Position numbers and translations under genes: made by a program. A stretch of DNA of 64,000 nt from Zopfochytrium polystomum (taxonomy: Eukaryota; Chytridiomycota; Chytridiomycetes; Chytridiales; Chytridiaceae): NCBI GenBank assembly GCA_025765615.1, contig JAIVFJ010000238.1, forward strand, positions 1 to 64,000. The letters run 5' to 3'. Below, one piece after another: positions 44,826 to 56,753 of this stretch (its first letter is position 1; each line of letters opens with the position of its first letter). Below the pieces are notes generated by a model. It had not been told where the DNA came from, made no database searches, and saw only the letters and a list, made by a program, of their open reading frames with translations.

Positions 44826-45743
44826 TGATACCTTTCCATTGTGCGCCAATATCCCCGCATCCGCTTCCTCCGGAAAACATTCAATTGCTGGCTTTGTTCG
44901 AAGTCACATTTCTTTCATCAACATTGGTGAAAAAGCTTGGCTGTCTTCCATCGACGGTGTTCTATGATGAATTGTCGCTTCCCCAGCCCGCGCGTCATAC
45001 CAAGGCAAGTTGCACTTGTCGTCTATCACGCAACCGATTTTAGGCTTGGACTCTTGTAGAGCTGCGAGTGTGTGAGGTCCGAGCTGGACGTTTGCTGGAA
45101 ATCTCCTCAACCGGGTTTCTTTTGATACGGCACGCCCTTGGTCCTTTTTAATGGTTTCACTGTTCCACACTAATGAGAAGGGGCAAACGCTTTGCTGAAG
45201 TTCTGAAGTGCAACGACGCGTTTTAACTCAGCCAAAACCCCTCGTAAACAGCTCTCTGATTTGTAGTCCACCGGCGCGGGTCTTCTGGTCTATTGCCAAA
45301 CACCTTCAACACACTTTCCACACCCCTCCCTTTTGGACCAGTGTGCTTGAACTCCACTATTTCCCCTCAAACCACCACCTCAACACCATATTTAACCGAC
45401 CAGACAGCCGTCGAACTTTAACTGTCCTTCAAACCGTGACTGATGCCTGTGTTGCACCTAAAATTTGCACCCGCCAAACATGACACAAGCTGTACCAACT
45501 TCACCTTGGGGTTTAAAACAGTTGTATTTCAGGATGCGTGAACGGATATGGGAGTGTAGAGGGCTGAGCATCAATAAAAGAAAGAAAAAACCAAGCTCGA
45601 CCTGGGAGCTTGGCACCAGCCAAAGCGATCCCGGAAACAGGAAAAAAGAAGGACGCTTAAAATAGCCGAACAGCAGCCAAAAAAGTGCAAAGAGACCTGC
45701 AAAAAGCAAGAACAACCCGGTAAAGAAAACCAACACATCCGAC
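44826..45743. other. Intergenic region
   Basis: Between the hAT element and the next small gene. No gene and no strong repeat is seen. Confidence 0.5.
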
Positions 45744-46151
45744 TCAGCGCAGCGGGTGGATATGACGGTCCGACGCGCCGTACGCCAGGCTGTCCATGAG
45801 CCGCTCGAACCGAGCGGCTCGGCCGTCGGTGGCCGGCGACCCGGCGCGCGAACTCTCCGCGACGCCGTCGGCGTCGACATGGCTGGCGGCCGAGGCGCCT
45901 TCCAGCCTCTCTGTCGCGCGCAACGACTTGGATGACCGGGACGTCCCAGACCTCACGGAAGCCGAGGAGCTGGCGGGCGCGGGAACGTGGAGTGAGTCGC
46001 TTGAGAGGCCGGCGGCGGCGGCGGTTTGATGCGTGGGCGTGGCGGGCTTGACGGCGCGGTCTGAGGCTTCGAGCGGGAGGGACGCCAGGAAGCGGTGGGC
46101 GCCGTCCTTGGTTGGAGCGATGGGGACTGCCAGGGTGGGTTGCGCGAGTGG

Positions 46152-46157
<6 letters not shown>
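45744..46157 (-). CDS. YGASDR-family small protein, divergent two-motif member
   Basis: 137 residues, no intron. MHPLAQPTLAVPIAPTKDG matches the family start. The first motif is altered to HRFLASLPLEASDRAVK. There is no clear middle copy. The C-terminus RFERLMDSLAYGASDRHIHPLR-type end is well kept (its last 16 residues are DSLAYGASDRHIHPLR). The linker is Ser/Ala-rich with the acidic stretch HVDADG. Its start codon directly follows a poly-A tract on the gene strand (plus-strand T run 46158-46182). Confidence 0.7.
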
Positions 46158-46182
<25 letters not shown>

Positions 46183-46307
46183 TGGTGGTTTCTTTGTGAT
46201 TTGGTTTCCTTGGAGAAAGACTGTGTGATCGGTGAAAGCGCCGGGTAGAGAGTATGAGACTTTTTCTTCGTTGGGATGGGTCGTGTTGGAGTGCTGCCGC
46301 GGGCGCG

Positions 46308-46339
46308 TTTTTATACTGTCCAGCGATTAAGGTTAGGGC
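46308..46339 (-). promoter_or_regulatory. YGASDR promoter module (no CCAAT)
   Basis: On the gene strand: GCCCTAA (46333-46339) and TATAAAAA (46308-46315), about 150 bp upstream of the ATG. The ATTGG box is replaced by TTAATCG. Confidence 0.6.
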
Positions 46340-46991
46340 TTTGTGGCACTTTCTTTTTCTTTTTTTTTTCTTTTCCTCCTTTTTCTTTCTTTCGATCGAT
46401 TTTGTTCTTTCCTGACTGGGCGAGTGCTGTGGCTTGGCGGTGCCTTATTCGGAGCAATAGAAGAGAGTGAGAGTGTAGCAGTGCCCCACGAACAAACGAG
46501 CGGTTTCCTCCGAGTTTTGTGAGGTACTCGAACATTCCATCTTTCCTTCATTCACGGCCGTCCTCTTTCAACAAGGCCTCCGTCGATGATTCTGGAGAAG
46601 ATCTGTTTGCAGGGGGTCGGTGGAAGTTGCATTCGCATTGTGTTTTCTTTGAAGTAGCACATTAGTTGGCGGCCTTTGCTTACTCCAGGAAGGTGTGCGG
46701 GTATACAGCGGGATTGGAAACGAAGCCCAATTTTACCCTGTGAGACTCGACGCCGAACAGGTAATGTTATCTGGAGCCAGGTGATGTGTCGAGTGACGGC
46801 CGTTTGGGGAGTTGCGTGATTGTGTGAGTCTGAAACAGTAGCGCCAAACGGAGTCCGGGAAGTAAAGAGAAATTCTTCATTGAGTGTGCCATGACGCCAT
46901 GCCAAACAGCCGCCCACTCGATGGGTGCATTGTGAAAAGATAGGCATGAGGGCGATTTTGACGGAATCTACAGCAAACAGATTGATCGAAT
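46340..46991. other. Intergenic region
   Basis: A 131-residue minus-strand frame at 46552-46947 has no recognisable feature and no supporting signals, so it is not called. No other gene is seen. Confidence 0.4.
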
Positions 46992-48122
46992 TTAAACACC
47001 GTACGACGGTCTCTCAGTCCCATCTGGCCAGCCAGAGTCATGTTGATCCCGTCTTACCTGTCGGTTCTCGACAAAAGAAACCGAAAAATTAGGCAAGCAA
47101 AGAGGGTAGTCGCCGTGACAAGTTCCTCTACGAAATAAACAGGTTGAAAATCCCAGAAATTGCATGCTTTGAGGAGCGGAAAGTGGGTTGCTCTTTGTAC
47201 AGCAGCGGGGAAGCGAATTTCAATGCGAACCCGCGACGCCGTTGCGATGGGGCCCCCGTTTGTCTTAAAAACGTGAAGACACCACCACGTTCCAACGAGC
47301 GGTGGCAACACTGTAATCCCTTCCGGGGAGCTCGCCGTTGCTGTCGGATCTCTTCCCGTGTATTGTGGGTTCAGGCTCTAGGTCCGCTTCCCAATGTTGA
47401 GGATCGCCCCCTTCCGCCAACAGAAGTCCCGTGTGGACCAGCCTCCTGCGTCGCAAGGCGCAGCACTGAGACGGGTCTTGAATAGCTGCCGAACCGCCCG
47501 AGGCTGGACAACAGAGCAGGGAAAAGGCACAGCACGGGACGGTCTGGGGACGCGCCGGTCCGAGTTGGGCGCCAGATGCTGTTCCACCCGGGTTGAGGGA
47601 CCAGCAACTTCTTCCTTTTGCATCTTTAGATTTCCTTTTTTTTGCCCCGCGTCCGACGGCATCGTCGTTGACAAAATTTTGGTTGCGCTGGCCGACTGCG
47701 AGGCTCGAAGTAGCCCGAATCAGTCCAACCGCAGCGCAGCGGAGGTGCAGTCATGGAGACGATCGCGTTTGTCAGCGCCGACCGACTCGGCGTGGGTCCT
47801 GGCAATCGGACGACTGTTCGCGGCACAGCGCCGGCGGACGATCTGGCGATAAGCGGGTCCCCATGAACTGCACGCTGCGTACTTCGGATTGTCCACCCTC
47901 AGGAATTGTCAGACCCATTGTCTCGCGGGCTCCGTCTTGGAGATAGAAATCGTCGAAAATCCACCACGGAGGTGGAGCAGGAGGCATGCGCATCGTGGAG
48001 CCAGTGACTACCCAAGCAGCCGTGTCGAAAAGGTCGTGCCAGGCCTTGTGCCCAGCGAAAGGTCTATCCCAGTCGTCATCGTCCCGGAGAGGCCGGAGTC
48101 CGGTGGTTCGTTGGTCCAGTCT
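46992..48122 (+). repeat. Dispersed repeat, copy 2 (longest copy)
   Basis: About 1.13 kb. The left end TTAAACACCGTACGACGGT and right end GGTTCGTTGGTCCAGTC are both shared with inverted copy 3 (61208-61912). The middle is shared with copy 1. No conserved coding frame or obvious terminal inverted repeat is seen, so it is probably a non-autonomous transposable element. Confidence 0.75.
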
Positions 48123-48552
48123 TTATCTCGCCATCACCCGTCCAGCCCGTGAATGGCCATGCCCAGTGCGCGGTTGCAAAGGCAAAGCATCCTCTTTCTT
48201 CCGTTATGGATGCATGGGTAGTGCAATACCTTCTTTTGGCATGGGCTACAGCCAAATGCATCTTCCCTCATTCCAGGAACAAGGAGTGGCCCTTCTGCCG
48301 AAGCAGACGTTTGTCTTCCGTTCCCTTGACAGTTTTGCCGAAAAAGGAGTGCTCCCAGCAGGCTCTCGAGCCCACACAAGAGTAACCCTGCAACGGATCT
48401 TCAACCTTGCCGGTGCGCCGTCGGAGGGTACGAACGCAGAGCTAGAAGTCTCATGTGGGCAGGAGTGAATCAGTGGAAAGGGGCCAGGCTGTGATTCAGA
48501 GTCTTTGTTGCCCCCCGGCCGCCCTCAGCTGGCCCTTCCGCCGCGTCCACTG

Positions 48553-48586
<34 letters not shown>

Positions 48587-48892
48587 GTCTCTGTCTCTGT
48601 CTCTCGGTTCTTTCTCGGCTCCCGACGTCGACAGTCCAGCGATGCATTCCGCACTCCCGCACCAAACAGATCTGACAATTCACCTATTCTTCCAATTGTC
48701 ATCAAGTTTTTTGCGCTGTTTTTCCGATCTCAGCAAAAAAGTAACAAGAAAAAAAAAAGAAAAAAAAAGAGAAAGACCCTTGCAAGTCATTCTCCCCTCT
48801 CCCGCCTCCTCATCTTCATCGGCCTCGTCGACTCCTTCTCCTTTCTCTCCGTTGCTTTAAAAGTGGCCCCGCGCCAAGCTCACACCGTTCAA
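48123..48892. other. Upstream region of the MFS gene
   Basis: No gene. A CT repeat lies at about 48552-48602 and A-rich tracts at 48736-48775 precede the MFS start. Confidence 0.5.
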
Positions 48893-51131
48893 ATGCCTTC
48901 ATCCACCGCCGCGCCGGCGCCTTCGTCAATGCAGCAGCCGCCGCCGTTCACTGGAGCCCCGAATCTAGCAAGTGGCCTCCTGGCGATGGTGCACACAGAA
49001 CACGATAACGACACGACCTTGGACCCCGCTGAGGGCGCCCGCTTGCTCGCTGCCGCCGCCGCCGCCGCAACCGCGACCTCCCCGTCCCTCCAGTCTCTCC
49101 CTGCGCCCTCCACAGCACGGCATACCCCCGTCGCCTCCTCCATGCACTCCTCCGCCACCACCCCCGCTAGCCCCGTCCTCGCCTCAAGTCCAGACGCCAA
49201 GCCCGCCGCCCCTCCACACCGCCCAGACTCGCCCACCTCCCTCCACACGGCAACCCACCCCGACCCCGACCCTGTCCCCTCCGATACCGGCGACGCCACA
49301 CCGGCCGATTTGAAGGTAGCGATCTCCGATGTGACCGACGAGCGCAAGTCCGAGGCGGGCAGCCCGATCGAGGACGCCGAGGAGGACGGGATGCCAGACG
49401 GCGGTGCGCACGCGTGGCTCGTGGTGCTCGCGTCGTTTGTCGTGCAGTTTTGGGTGTTTGGCGTGTTGTACTCGTTTGGCGTTTACAATGTAAGTGGGAT
49501 GGATGATGAGTGAGGGTAGGGGGAAGGGGAAGGAAGGGAAATCATTTCAGGGACGCGGTCTGAGTCGTGGTGACACTTTTTCTCTCCCGAAGCAATTCTA
49601 ACCCTGAGGCTGTCTCGCCCAACCCCCCTCCACGCAGACTTATTTCATGTCCGAAAATGTGAGCGCAACCGTTTTCCTCCGAGCGAACGGAACTAGCGAC
49701 AGACTAATGTTCAAATTGTTTGCAACATTTAGCTCGCCTCGTCATCCGCTGTTTCGTTTATTGGGACGCTCGGCGCCGCTCTCTTACCAATGCTTGGCCT
49801 GTTTTCGGGTCGAATCGCCGAGCGATTCGGTTTTCAAAGAATGGTGCTAATCGGTGCGCTAATTGCGACAGTAAGTTTTTGCAATGCGAGGTTTCTGTTC
49901 GTGCACTTTGAAATATGCACCTTGCTGACATTGCATTCGGCTTCAGTCGGGCTTGTTGTTAGCTTCATTTAGTACCAAATTGTGGCACCTTTACCTCACA
50001 CAAGGTATCCCGATACTTGTTCAGACTCACAAATCACTGACTGCAAGGTTCCTGTGCACTGCTCTTTTACCATAGGCGTTCTCTACGGTGTCGGCGCGTC
50101 CATCGCCTACTTCCCCGCTGTCACAATCCCCAACCAGTTCTTCTCCACCCGCCGCGGCCTCGCCACTGGCCTCGCCTCCTCCGGCAGCGGCTTTGGCGGC
50201 CTCGCCCTCTCCCTCGCCACGGACGCAATGATCTCCCGCATCGGCTTCGCCTGGTGCCTCCGCGTCACCGCCCTCTCCATGCTCGTCTGCATCGCCGCCG
50301 CCCTCCCCGCCCTCCGCAGCCGCTTCGAGTCCCCGGCGCCGCATACCCCCACCGCCCGCTTCCCTCCCACACCCGCGCACGCCACCTCAAAACCACACCC
50401 ACAACCACACGCACAACCACCCGCCGAACCCCTCGCGGCGATGCTGACGCGCCTTGTCCTCCGCGACCGCCGCTTCCAGCTACTCGCCGCCGGCGCCTTC
50501 TTCGCGACCTTTGGCAACCTCGTGCCAATCTACTTCCTCTCCACCTTCGCCGTCCGCCGCCTCGGCGCCCCCGCCGCAACGGGGTCGCGCCTCATCGCCG
50601 CGTTCGACGGCGCCATCGGCGCCGGCCGCGTCCTGCTTGGCCTCGGCGCGGACCGCGCCGTCGGACGTCTGAACGCACTGAGCTCTTGCATGCTGCTCAG
50701 CGCCGTGTCGATGCTCGTCATGTGGACTACCGCCGACTCAGTCCCGGCGCTCGCCGCGTTCGCGGTCGTCAACGGCGTAAGAATCCCCCCTTCCTGATTT
50801 CATTCTCCCACCCGCCCCCCATTTGCCTTACCAGCAAACTTGGCGCCTTTTGAAAAAAAACAACCAGGTCACCTCCGGCGGCTTCATCTCGCTCTACCCC
50901 GTCGCGGTTGCCAGCCTCTACGGCGTCGCGCAGCTGCCCAGCATCTACGGCCTCGTCTTCACCATCGCGTCCGTCGGCAACCTCGCCGGCGCCCCGCTCG
51001 CCGGCGCCATCCAGGAGGCGGCGGGCTACAACGCGGCCATCGTCTACGCCGGCGCCGTCACGCTTGTGTCGTTCGCGTTCGTGTGGGCGGTGAGGCGGAG
51101 GGTCGAGCCGAAGCTGTTGAGGAGGGTGTAA
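48893..51131 (+). CDS. MFS transporter, monocarboxylate (MCT) type
   Basis: Six exons (48893-49489, 49638-49658, 49733-49870, 49947-50004, 50076-50776, 50868-51131) join in phase to 592 residues. A 165-residue Ala/Pro-rich cytosolic leader precedes the MCT signature DGGAHAWLVVLASFVV (TM1). Further TM segments include SAVSFIGTLGAALLPMLGLF, GRIAERFGFQRMVLIGALIA, GVLYGVGASIAYFPAVTI, RGLATGLASSGSGFGGLAL and GNLVPIYFLSTFAV. The second half ends LAGAIQEAAGYNAAIVYAG. Twelve helices are likely, in the plasma membrane. Fungal members of this family carry monocarboxylates, nicotinate-type acids or riboflavin; the substrate here is not predictable. No frame defect is seen. Confidence 0.9.
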
Positions 51132-51705
51132 GGGAGGGAAAGGGGGGAGGAGAGTGGACGGAAGGCGGGGTTTGGTGAACCCCCGTTCACACCCCCAACC
51201 CATGTCCCAGGGTTTGCTTTCTAGGGCTGTGTCGCCGATCCCTCGTTGAGTTTTTGTTGGATGCTTTCGGGTGTACCCGCGTGAACTTCCCCGCGGACCC
51301 ATGTTTGTTTTTGTTTTTTTCCTCTTCCTTTCAGTTGGCTCGTCCGCCACTGCTTCTCAACATGTGTAAAACCGACAATGAAAACAAAACGAAACCTCTC
51401 CAAACCGAAAACTCGCTTTTTTCTTTTTCTTCTCTCTTCCGTGCGAGTTTCACGAGGGCAGACTACGGCCGCTGTTCCTTGGCAGAACACTTCGGCTGGC
51501 TTGTCTACTATCCATTCTTTAGAGATAATAATGTTTCTCAGGAACAGCGCGATTGTTCATTCTCGTTGCGTAAACCAATGCAGTTGCGTGTCTTGCTGCG
51601 GGCGTCGGGGACGAAACCGAGGTTGCTAAGCACGCACTCGCGCGCGCGCGGAGAGTGCGCCGCATTGTCTTGTGAAATAGAAAGGAATGATTAAAGCACC
51701 AAAAA
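51132..51705. other. Intergenic region
   Basis: 3' flank of the MFS gene. No gene is seen. Confidence 0.5.
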
Positions 51706-51742
51706 CCCCTAAGAAGAGAAGAGACGGCTGGCTCCTGATTGG
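51706..51742 (+). promoter_or_regulatory. YGASDR-type promoter boxes
   Basis: CCCCTAA (51706-51712) and ATTGG (51738-51742), here 25 bp apart instead of 9-11. They lie 336-372 bp upstream of the small gene at 52078. Confidence 0.45.
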
Positions 51743-52077
51743 ACGGTGGAAAGCCCCACGAGAAAAATGAAGAAAAAAATCATCAGAAATTCATTACATA
51801 AGAGATAAAAGAAACAAAGAAAACAAACAAGAAAAGGAAAATAAAACAAAAAGAGTGGGAATGAGTTGTTCCTGCGCGGAACAAGAGACGAAGACCAGCC
51901 CGATCAATCAACAAGAAAAGTCCGCACGCGCCGCCCGGTGCAAAAGCCACCCTCCTCCTCCTCCTCCTCCTCCTCCTCCTCCTCGTCCTCGTCCTCATCC
52001 TCCTCGCTTTGCCTCGCCCAGAACACCACTCCCACCAACCACCACCACCGCCACCCGCCTCCCGCAACCACCACCAT

Positions 52078-52440
52078 ATGCACCCCTCCATCATCCTCGC
52101 CCCCACGAACGACGGCGCCAAGCGCTTCATCTCCGCCCTGGTCCATCGCGCATCGTCCCCATCTTCCAATTCCACCACAACAACCACCGACGACAGCAAA
52201 GACTTCAAGTACCAGGATCACGACGCAATCAAGGTGAAGGCAACTTGCACCGGCTCGTTCGACGCAACCCTCGTCGAGCTCACTCCGTTCGAACCTGACA
52301 CCCGCCGCGCCGACGCTCAACCGTCCGACAGGCTCGCGCTGGCGGCAAAGTCGGCCGCCCAGCGGGAGAGGCTTCACAAACTCGTGAGCGGTGGCCGGGC
52401 GTCGGACAACGCCTGCGGCGTTGTCCGGCGCTTTCGTTAA
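52078..52440 (+). CDS. YGASDR-family small protein with degenerate motif
   Basis: 120 residues, no intron. MHPSIILAPTNDGAKRFISAL aligns residue for residue with the family N-terminus, but the core reads LVHRASSPSSN instead of LAYGASDRHIK. Later, RLALAAKSAAQRERLHKL keeps the RxRL lead-in of the last copy, and the C-terminus RASDNACGVVRRFR is a weak echo of GASDRHI. A TCC repeat (51951-51990) lies in the leader. It is either a family member taking another role or one on the way to decay. Confidence 0.55.
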   Translation: MHPSIILAPTNDGAKRFISALVHRASSPSSNSTTTTTDDSKDFKYQDHDAIKVKATCTGSFDATLVELTPFEPDTRRADAQPSDRLALAAKSAAQRERLHKLVSGGRASDNACGVVRRFR

Positions 52441-53020
52441 ACGAAACAAAGTGTGTCTCGGGCAAACGGCGGCACAGCAGAGCCGCTGTGGGCTTTGTCT
52501 GAAGGCTTCTAACTTGTAGCACGAGAAACGCTCTTTTTCTTGCCTCTTTAGCTGACTGGCCAAACACTTGTAGTTTACGCTCTGATACTTTATTTTCCTC
52601 CCCATACTGCTTCTTCCGACACGCTGCTTGTCAAGACAGCTTCAGTGCTTCTAGTTTACTTTTTTTTTTTTTTTTGGTCATGGATTTCAAGCTTCTGCGA
52701 TAGGTTTTGCCTCATCATTTTTTCTTGTGGAGCATCGCGGAGGCTGGCAACGAGTCGCCTCATCTGTGCTAAAACGCACCAAATACATCGATATCAAACA
52801 AACAAGCGGTGTTTCAGGGAGGATCGGGTCCGTTTGAGCAATCGGTCGGATCAAAACATTGAATCTATTGAATGAATGTGAAAACCTCAACCCTGGATAG
52901 GTTTGAAGAAAAGCCAAAAAAAAAAAAAAAAAAGACTACAGAATCTCCTCTTCAAAAAATGGCTCGATCGACTCTCACCATCCACCCTCCAGCCGTCCCC
53001 CACCCATCGGGTCGCCATAA
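52441..53020. other. Intergenic region, 3' flank of membrane-protein gene 1
   Basis: A T run at 52661-52675 and an A run at 52916-52933. Sequence around 52690-52810 resembles 54510-54600 downstream of the tandem paralogue, so the 3' flanks were duplicated with the genes. Confidence 0.55.
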
Positions 53021-53548
53021 TCACTTCTTCCTCCCGCCCGGCGCTTTCGCCGCCGCCTTCGCCTTCCCCGTCGGCGGTCGCGGCACGCTCTTCACCGCCG
53101 CAACCTTCCCCGCGGACCCCACCGCGCCCCGGTTCTTCGCGGGCAACTGGATCCCCCTCGCCCCGCCACCGCCGCCGCCGCCGGGCGGCGACGGCCTGCC
53201 GGTGGGCATAATCGCGCGGGCGACGGCGTCGGGCTGCGGGCGCGGCGGCGGCGGCGGCGGCAGCGGGCCGGTGGGCGGAGGCCCCGGCGGCGGCAGGTGC
53301 GGCGGCGGCGCGTCGATCGGGTGTGACGCGCGCACGAACAGAACGGCGCCGCTTTGCTGTTCCAGCCCGCGGTCGTGGCGGTACAGGAGTCCGAGCTCTG
53401 CGACCGCCGCCGCCGCCAGAATCGTGGCCAGCAGAAGCAGCTTTTGGATGCGCGCCGCCGCCGCCGCCGCCACCGCCCCCGAGCGGTGGTGGTGGGGTCC
53501 TTTGGTCTTGGTCGCTTTGACTTGGGCGTGGGAGGAGCGCGGGGGCAT
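53021..53548 (-). CDS. Single-pass membrane protein with Pro/Gly/Lys-rich tail, copy 1
   Basis: 175 residues, no intron. Short basic N-terminus, then a signal-anchor RIQKLLLLATILAAAAVAEL, then LYRHDRG. The rest is low complexity: PPTGPLPPPPPPRPQP, Gly runs, and a Lys-rich end GKVAAVKSVPRP to GGRKK. The N-terminal anchor with a basic flank suggests type II topology, with the tail in the lumen or outside. Its tandem paralogue is at 54778-55326. No known family. TATA (TATAAAA, 53706-53712) lies about 160 bp upstream. Confidence 0.65.
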   Translation of the reverse strand: MPPRSSHAQVKATKTKGPHHHRSGAVAAAAAARIQKLLLLATILAAAAVAELGLLYRHDRGLEQQSGAVLFVRASHPIDAPPPHLPPPGPPPTGPLPPPPPPRPQPDAVARAIMPTGRPSPPGGGGGGGARGIQLPAKNRGAVGSAGKVAAVKSVPRPPTGKAKAAAKAPGGRKK

Positions 53549-54777
53549 TGTTTCGTGGTGGGAAGCTTGAGCTTGGTGGGTGTTCTGTTCACCGGGTGGT
53601 GCAGAACTGTGAGAGAGGCTGGGAGGCTGTTGTTGTGATCGCGGGATGGAGGTGTGGGAGTTCTGGGGGTTTGTGGATGAGAGATGGGGGGAGAGAGCCG
53701 CCTCCTTTTATACTGCGTATCAAGGTCTGCACTGCAGTGGGTGCGAGAGGGGGAGGGAGAGAAGGCGAGAGACAGGAGGGAGCAAAGGAAGAAATGAATT
53801 TAACGAGACGGAGCGAGCACGAGACCTGGTTTTGATGGCGGGCCTTGCTGGAGAGGAACGACACCTCAAGCCAAACGAGAGGAAGTGTCTTTCACATTCG
53901 CCAAAAACGCGACGGCCCTGTCTCGCCTCACTTATGCCAAAGAAGAACAAACTTGGAAACAGCTATTTCTTCCTGTACGCCACTCAAAACGTGCGGTCCA
54001 ACGTTGTTTCCGTCAAACGGAATTCATCTCGCTTTGTCTCGCTCCTCTTTGTTTCACCGCGATGCGGCGTGAATGAATCAACAGAAACTGACCTCTGACC
54101 CCGGCCAAGGAGAAGGGGCGCTGTCTTCCCGTTTGGTGTTTGGTGGGGGGCGCCAGAGCATCCCCACAGAAGCGTCACGAAAATCGGTGAACCACACAAT
54201 CAATTGAAAGACAAAAGCGGAATTGAATGGTGGGTTTGAGGGTGAGGGTGTCTCGCCCACATACTTTTCCGTCACCAAACAGAGCGCCCAACACCACCAC
54301 CGACCAACCCGCAACTGCTACTTCCCATCTCTTCACGGCTCCGAAAGGCTTACACAAAGAGACCGAGGGGAAGCCAGCGGTCTGCGGAGCATTGGCGTCC
54401 TCGGCTAACGACCCACCCCCATTAACCAAAACTTGCAGTTGCACGTTGACTTGATCTGCTGGTATACTTACCCCTTCCCGACATCAACCTTGTCTGAATT
54501 ACTTCCAGAGGCAGCTCGATGCTTCTGGTAGCTTTGTTGATTTCATCAGTTTTCTTTGTGGATAACGCATCAAATACAATCAATATCAACGTAAAAGAGT
54601 TTGGAAGGGTTGAGTGCGTGTGCGTAAGTAGTTTGAATCAATAGAAATATATTGGTTGGAATTTTGAGAGCAGTACGTAACCGCAAACTGCATAGGGCAG
54701 ACGAAAGAAAGGCTTTCTTCAAGGAGTGCACGACCGACCATCCGCACAACCCATCGTCCACCATCTCCCGCTCAGCA
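53549..54777. other. Intergenic region between tandem paralogues
   Basis: Promoter of copy 1 (TATAAAA on the minus strand at 53706-53712) and 3' flank of copy 2. A string CGGAGCGAGCACGAGACCT at 53811-53829 recurs upstream of copy 2 at 55751-55769. No other gene is seen. Confidence 0.55.
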
Positions 54778-55326
54778 TCACTTTTTCTTCCCGCTCGACC
54801 CTTTCGCCGCCTTCACCTTCACCTGTGGTCGCGGCAGGCTCTTTACCGCCGCGACTTTCCCCGCCTTCGGCGCTCCCCCTTTGTTCGCGGGCGCCACGCC
54901 CCTCGCCACGCCTCCCGTTATGCCCCTCCCCCTGCTGCCGACGGCGGCCGCCCCGCCGCTCGAGGGAGGCGGAGGAGGCAGCGGTCCGGTGGGAGCAGGC
55001 CCGTTCGGCGGGCTGCCGCCAATTGTGTCGATCCAGATTATACGCGCGCCGCGCGTCGACGTCGGGCCCGCGGCCGTGCCGTCGGGCAGCGGAGCCGCAG
55101 GCCGGTTCGGGTTGGAGTTCAAGGCGTCCGGGTCCGGTCCGGCGATGGGCCACGGCCATGCGTGCACGAAGAACGCGCTGCCGGCGCCTTTGCGGTCGAG
55201 GTAGAGGCAGAGGAGTTGCGTCGCCGCAGCCGCGATCACCGTCGCGAGCAGAAGAAGCTTTTGGATGCGCGCCGCGGAGGTGTGGGACCTGGTCGATTTG
55301 AGTTCAGTGGTGGTGCGAGGTTGCAT
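54778..55326 (-). CDS. Single-pass membrane protein with Pro/Gly/Lys-rich tail, copy 2
   Basis: 182 residues, no intron. Signal-anchor RIQKLLLLATVIAAAATQLL, then LYLDRKGAGSAFFVHAW. The tail shares PTGPLPPPPP and GKVAAVKSLPRP with copy 1 and ends SSGKKK. The anchor and these two blocks are conserved between the copies while the rest has diverged. Unknown function. TATA (TATAAAA, minus strand, 55452-55458) is about 130 bp upstream, directly next to a long GA tract. Confidence 0.65.
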   Translation of the reverse strand: MQPRTTTELKSTRSHTSAARIQKLLLLATVIAAAATQLLCLYLDRKGAGSAFFVHAWPWPIAGPDPDALNSNPNRPAAPLPDGTAAGPTSTRGARIIWIDTIGGSPPNGPAPTGPLPPPPPSSGGAAAVGSRGRGITGGVARGVAPANKGGAPKAGKVAAVKSLPRPQVKVKAAKGSSGKKK

Positions 55327-55503
55327 TTTTCTTGACGGCTTAAGGGTTTATGGATGTTTTCGCCCAGTTCCAAGAGGAGGGTAACTATAAGTGAATGGAG
55401 TCCTGGGAGCTGTGGGTGTGTGGATGAGGGATGAGCGATGCTAGCTTCTTCTTTTATACAAGACTTTGGGCAAAGAGGCGATGCAAACAAAAACAAGCCC
55501 GCA

Positions 55504-55647
<144 letters not shown>

Positions 55648-56753
55648 TGGAGTGAGCGCCCCCCATATCTCCATGGCCTCCGGTGAGCGATTGCGCGAAG
55701 GGAATGAAAGGATTGCAAGAGACGGAAAAACGAACGAATGAAATCAGGACACGGAGCGAGCACGAGACCTAACTTCAATGACAGAGAGAAAAAGGCTGTT
55801 CTTGCAACAGAAGAACGTGTGTGTCTCCCAGCGTTCGCCACACGCGGTGCGCGGTCCCGTCTGACGGGACGCTGTCTTTCCACGAAAGCTTGTCCAACAA
55901 ACAACGACATCCCACTATGTAAATATTTCAAATATGTACTTGTACATACAGTAAATAAAAAGTTCCTTTTTCCCCTGTCAACGTGATTGTTGTTTGTACT
56001 ATCAGCATGAAAGGGGGGAAACGAGAAATGCCGCCGGTGATGGAAACAGGAGGGAAAAAATAGAAACAATAAAAGAAACGTTTGGTTCCGGTCAGCTCCG
56101 CTTCCACCGCACCCTCTTGCCACACACGCGCATTGTGGGAGGTGTCTTACCCCCGACGGCCGCCGCGAAATAACACGAAATGTCGAGAGACAAAACGGGA
56201 TGTGTCTCGCTCTTGCATTCTTTGAGGGAGGCGCAAATCGCAAACAACAGGACTTCCAGTCTCCGCACACTTCTCAGAAGACAATCTCAACACAGTACCT
56301 CAGCGGCCGACGGTTTGGGAGAAGGGCATCCGCAGCGTTGGTGTGGCTCGACCAACAACTCCACCTCAAATAGGAACACCTTGGAAGGAACCTAAAAATC
56401 GGACTCGGCGCTCTCTCACAGTCTACGCCATGACCGTTTGACAGGTACAACTCGATCAGGCATTTTATTTTAATACCATTTCTTTTTCATAAAACGCAGA
56501 AGCGCGTGAAGGACATTGGTGTCTTCATAAAACGGTGTGCACGAAGGTTGCAAACAAATTAGAAAGAAGACACAAGATGTATAACTGAAAGATAGAAAGG
56601 GAAGTGGTTGGGAGGTTGAGATGGGCTGTGCAGCCAAATACGAAGACGATACGGATGTGTTTCAGAAGAAAAAAAAAGCTGGGCGAGACTAAAGGTTCTG
56701 CCGCAAAGGGCTTGCCGATTCGGCTTTAGGTGGACCGCGAGGCGCCTTGACGT
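55648..56753. other. Intergenic region
   Basis: Upstream of membrane-protein copy 2 and 3' flank of the one-motif gene at 56754. No gene is seen. Confidence 0.5.

Noticed and set aside
46552..46947. 131-residue minus-strand ORF
   Set aside because: No recognisable domain, no promoter signals; adjacent to a dispersed repeat.
53092..53638. Alternative frames overlapping membrane-protein copy 1
   Set aside because: Only the frame called is conserved with the tandem copy at 54778-55326.
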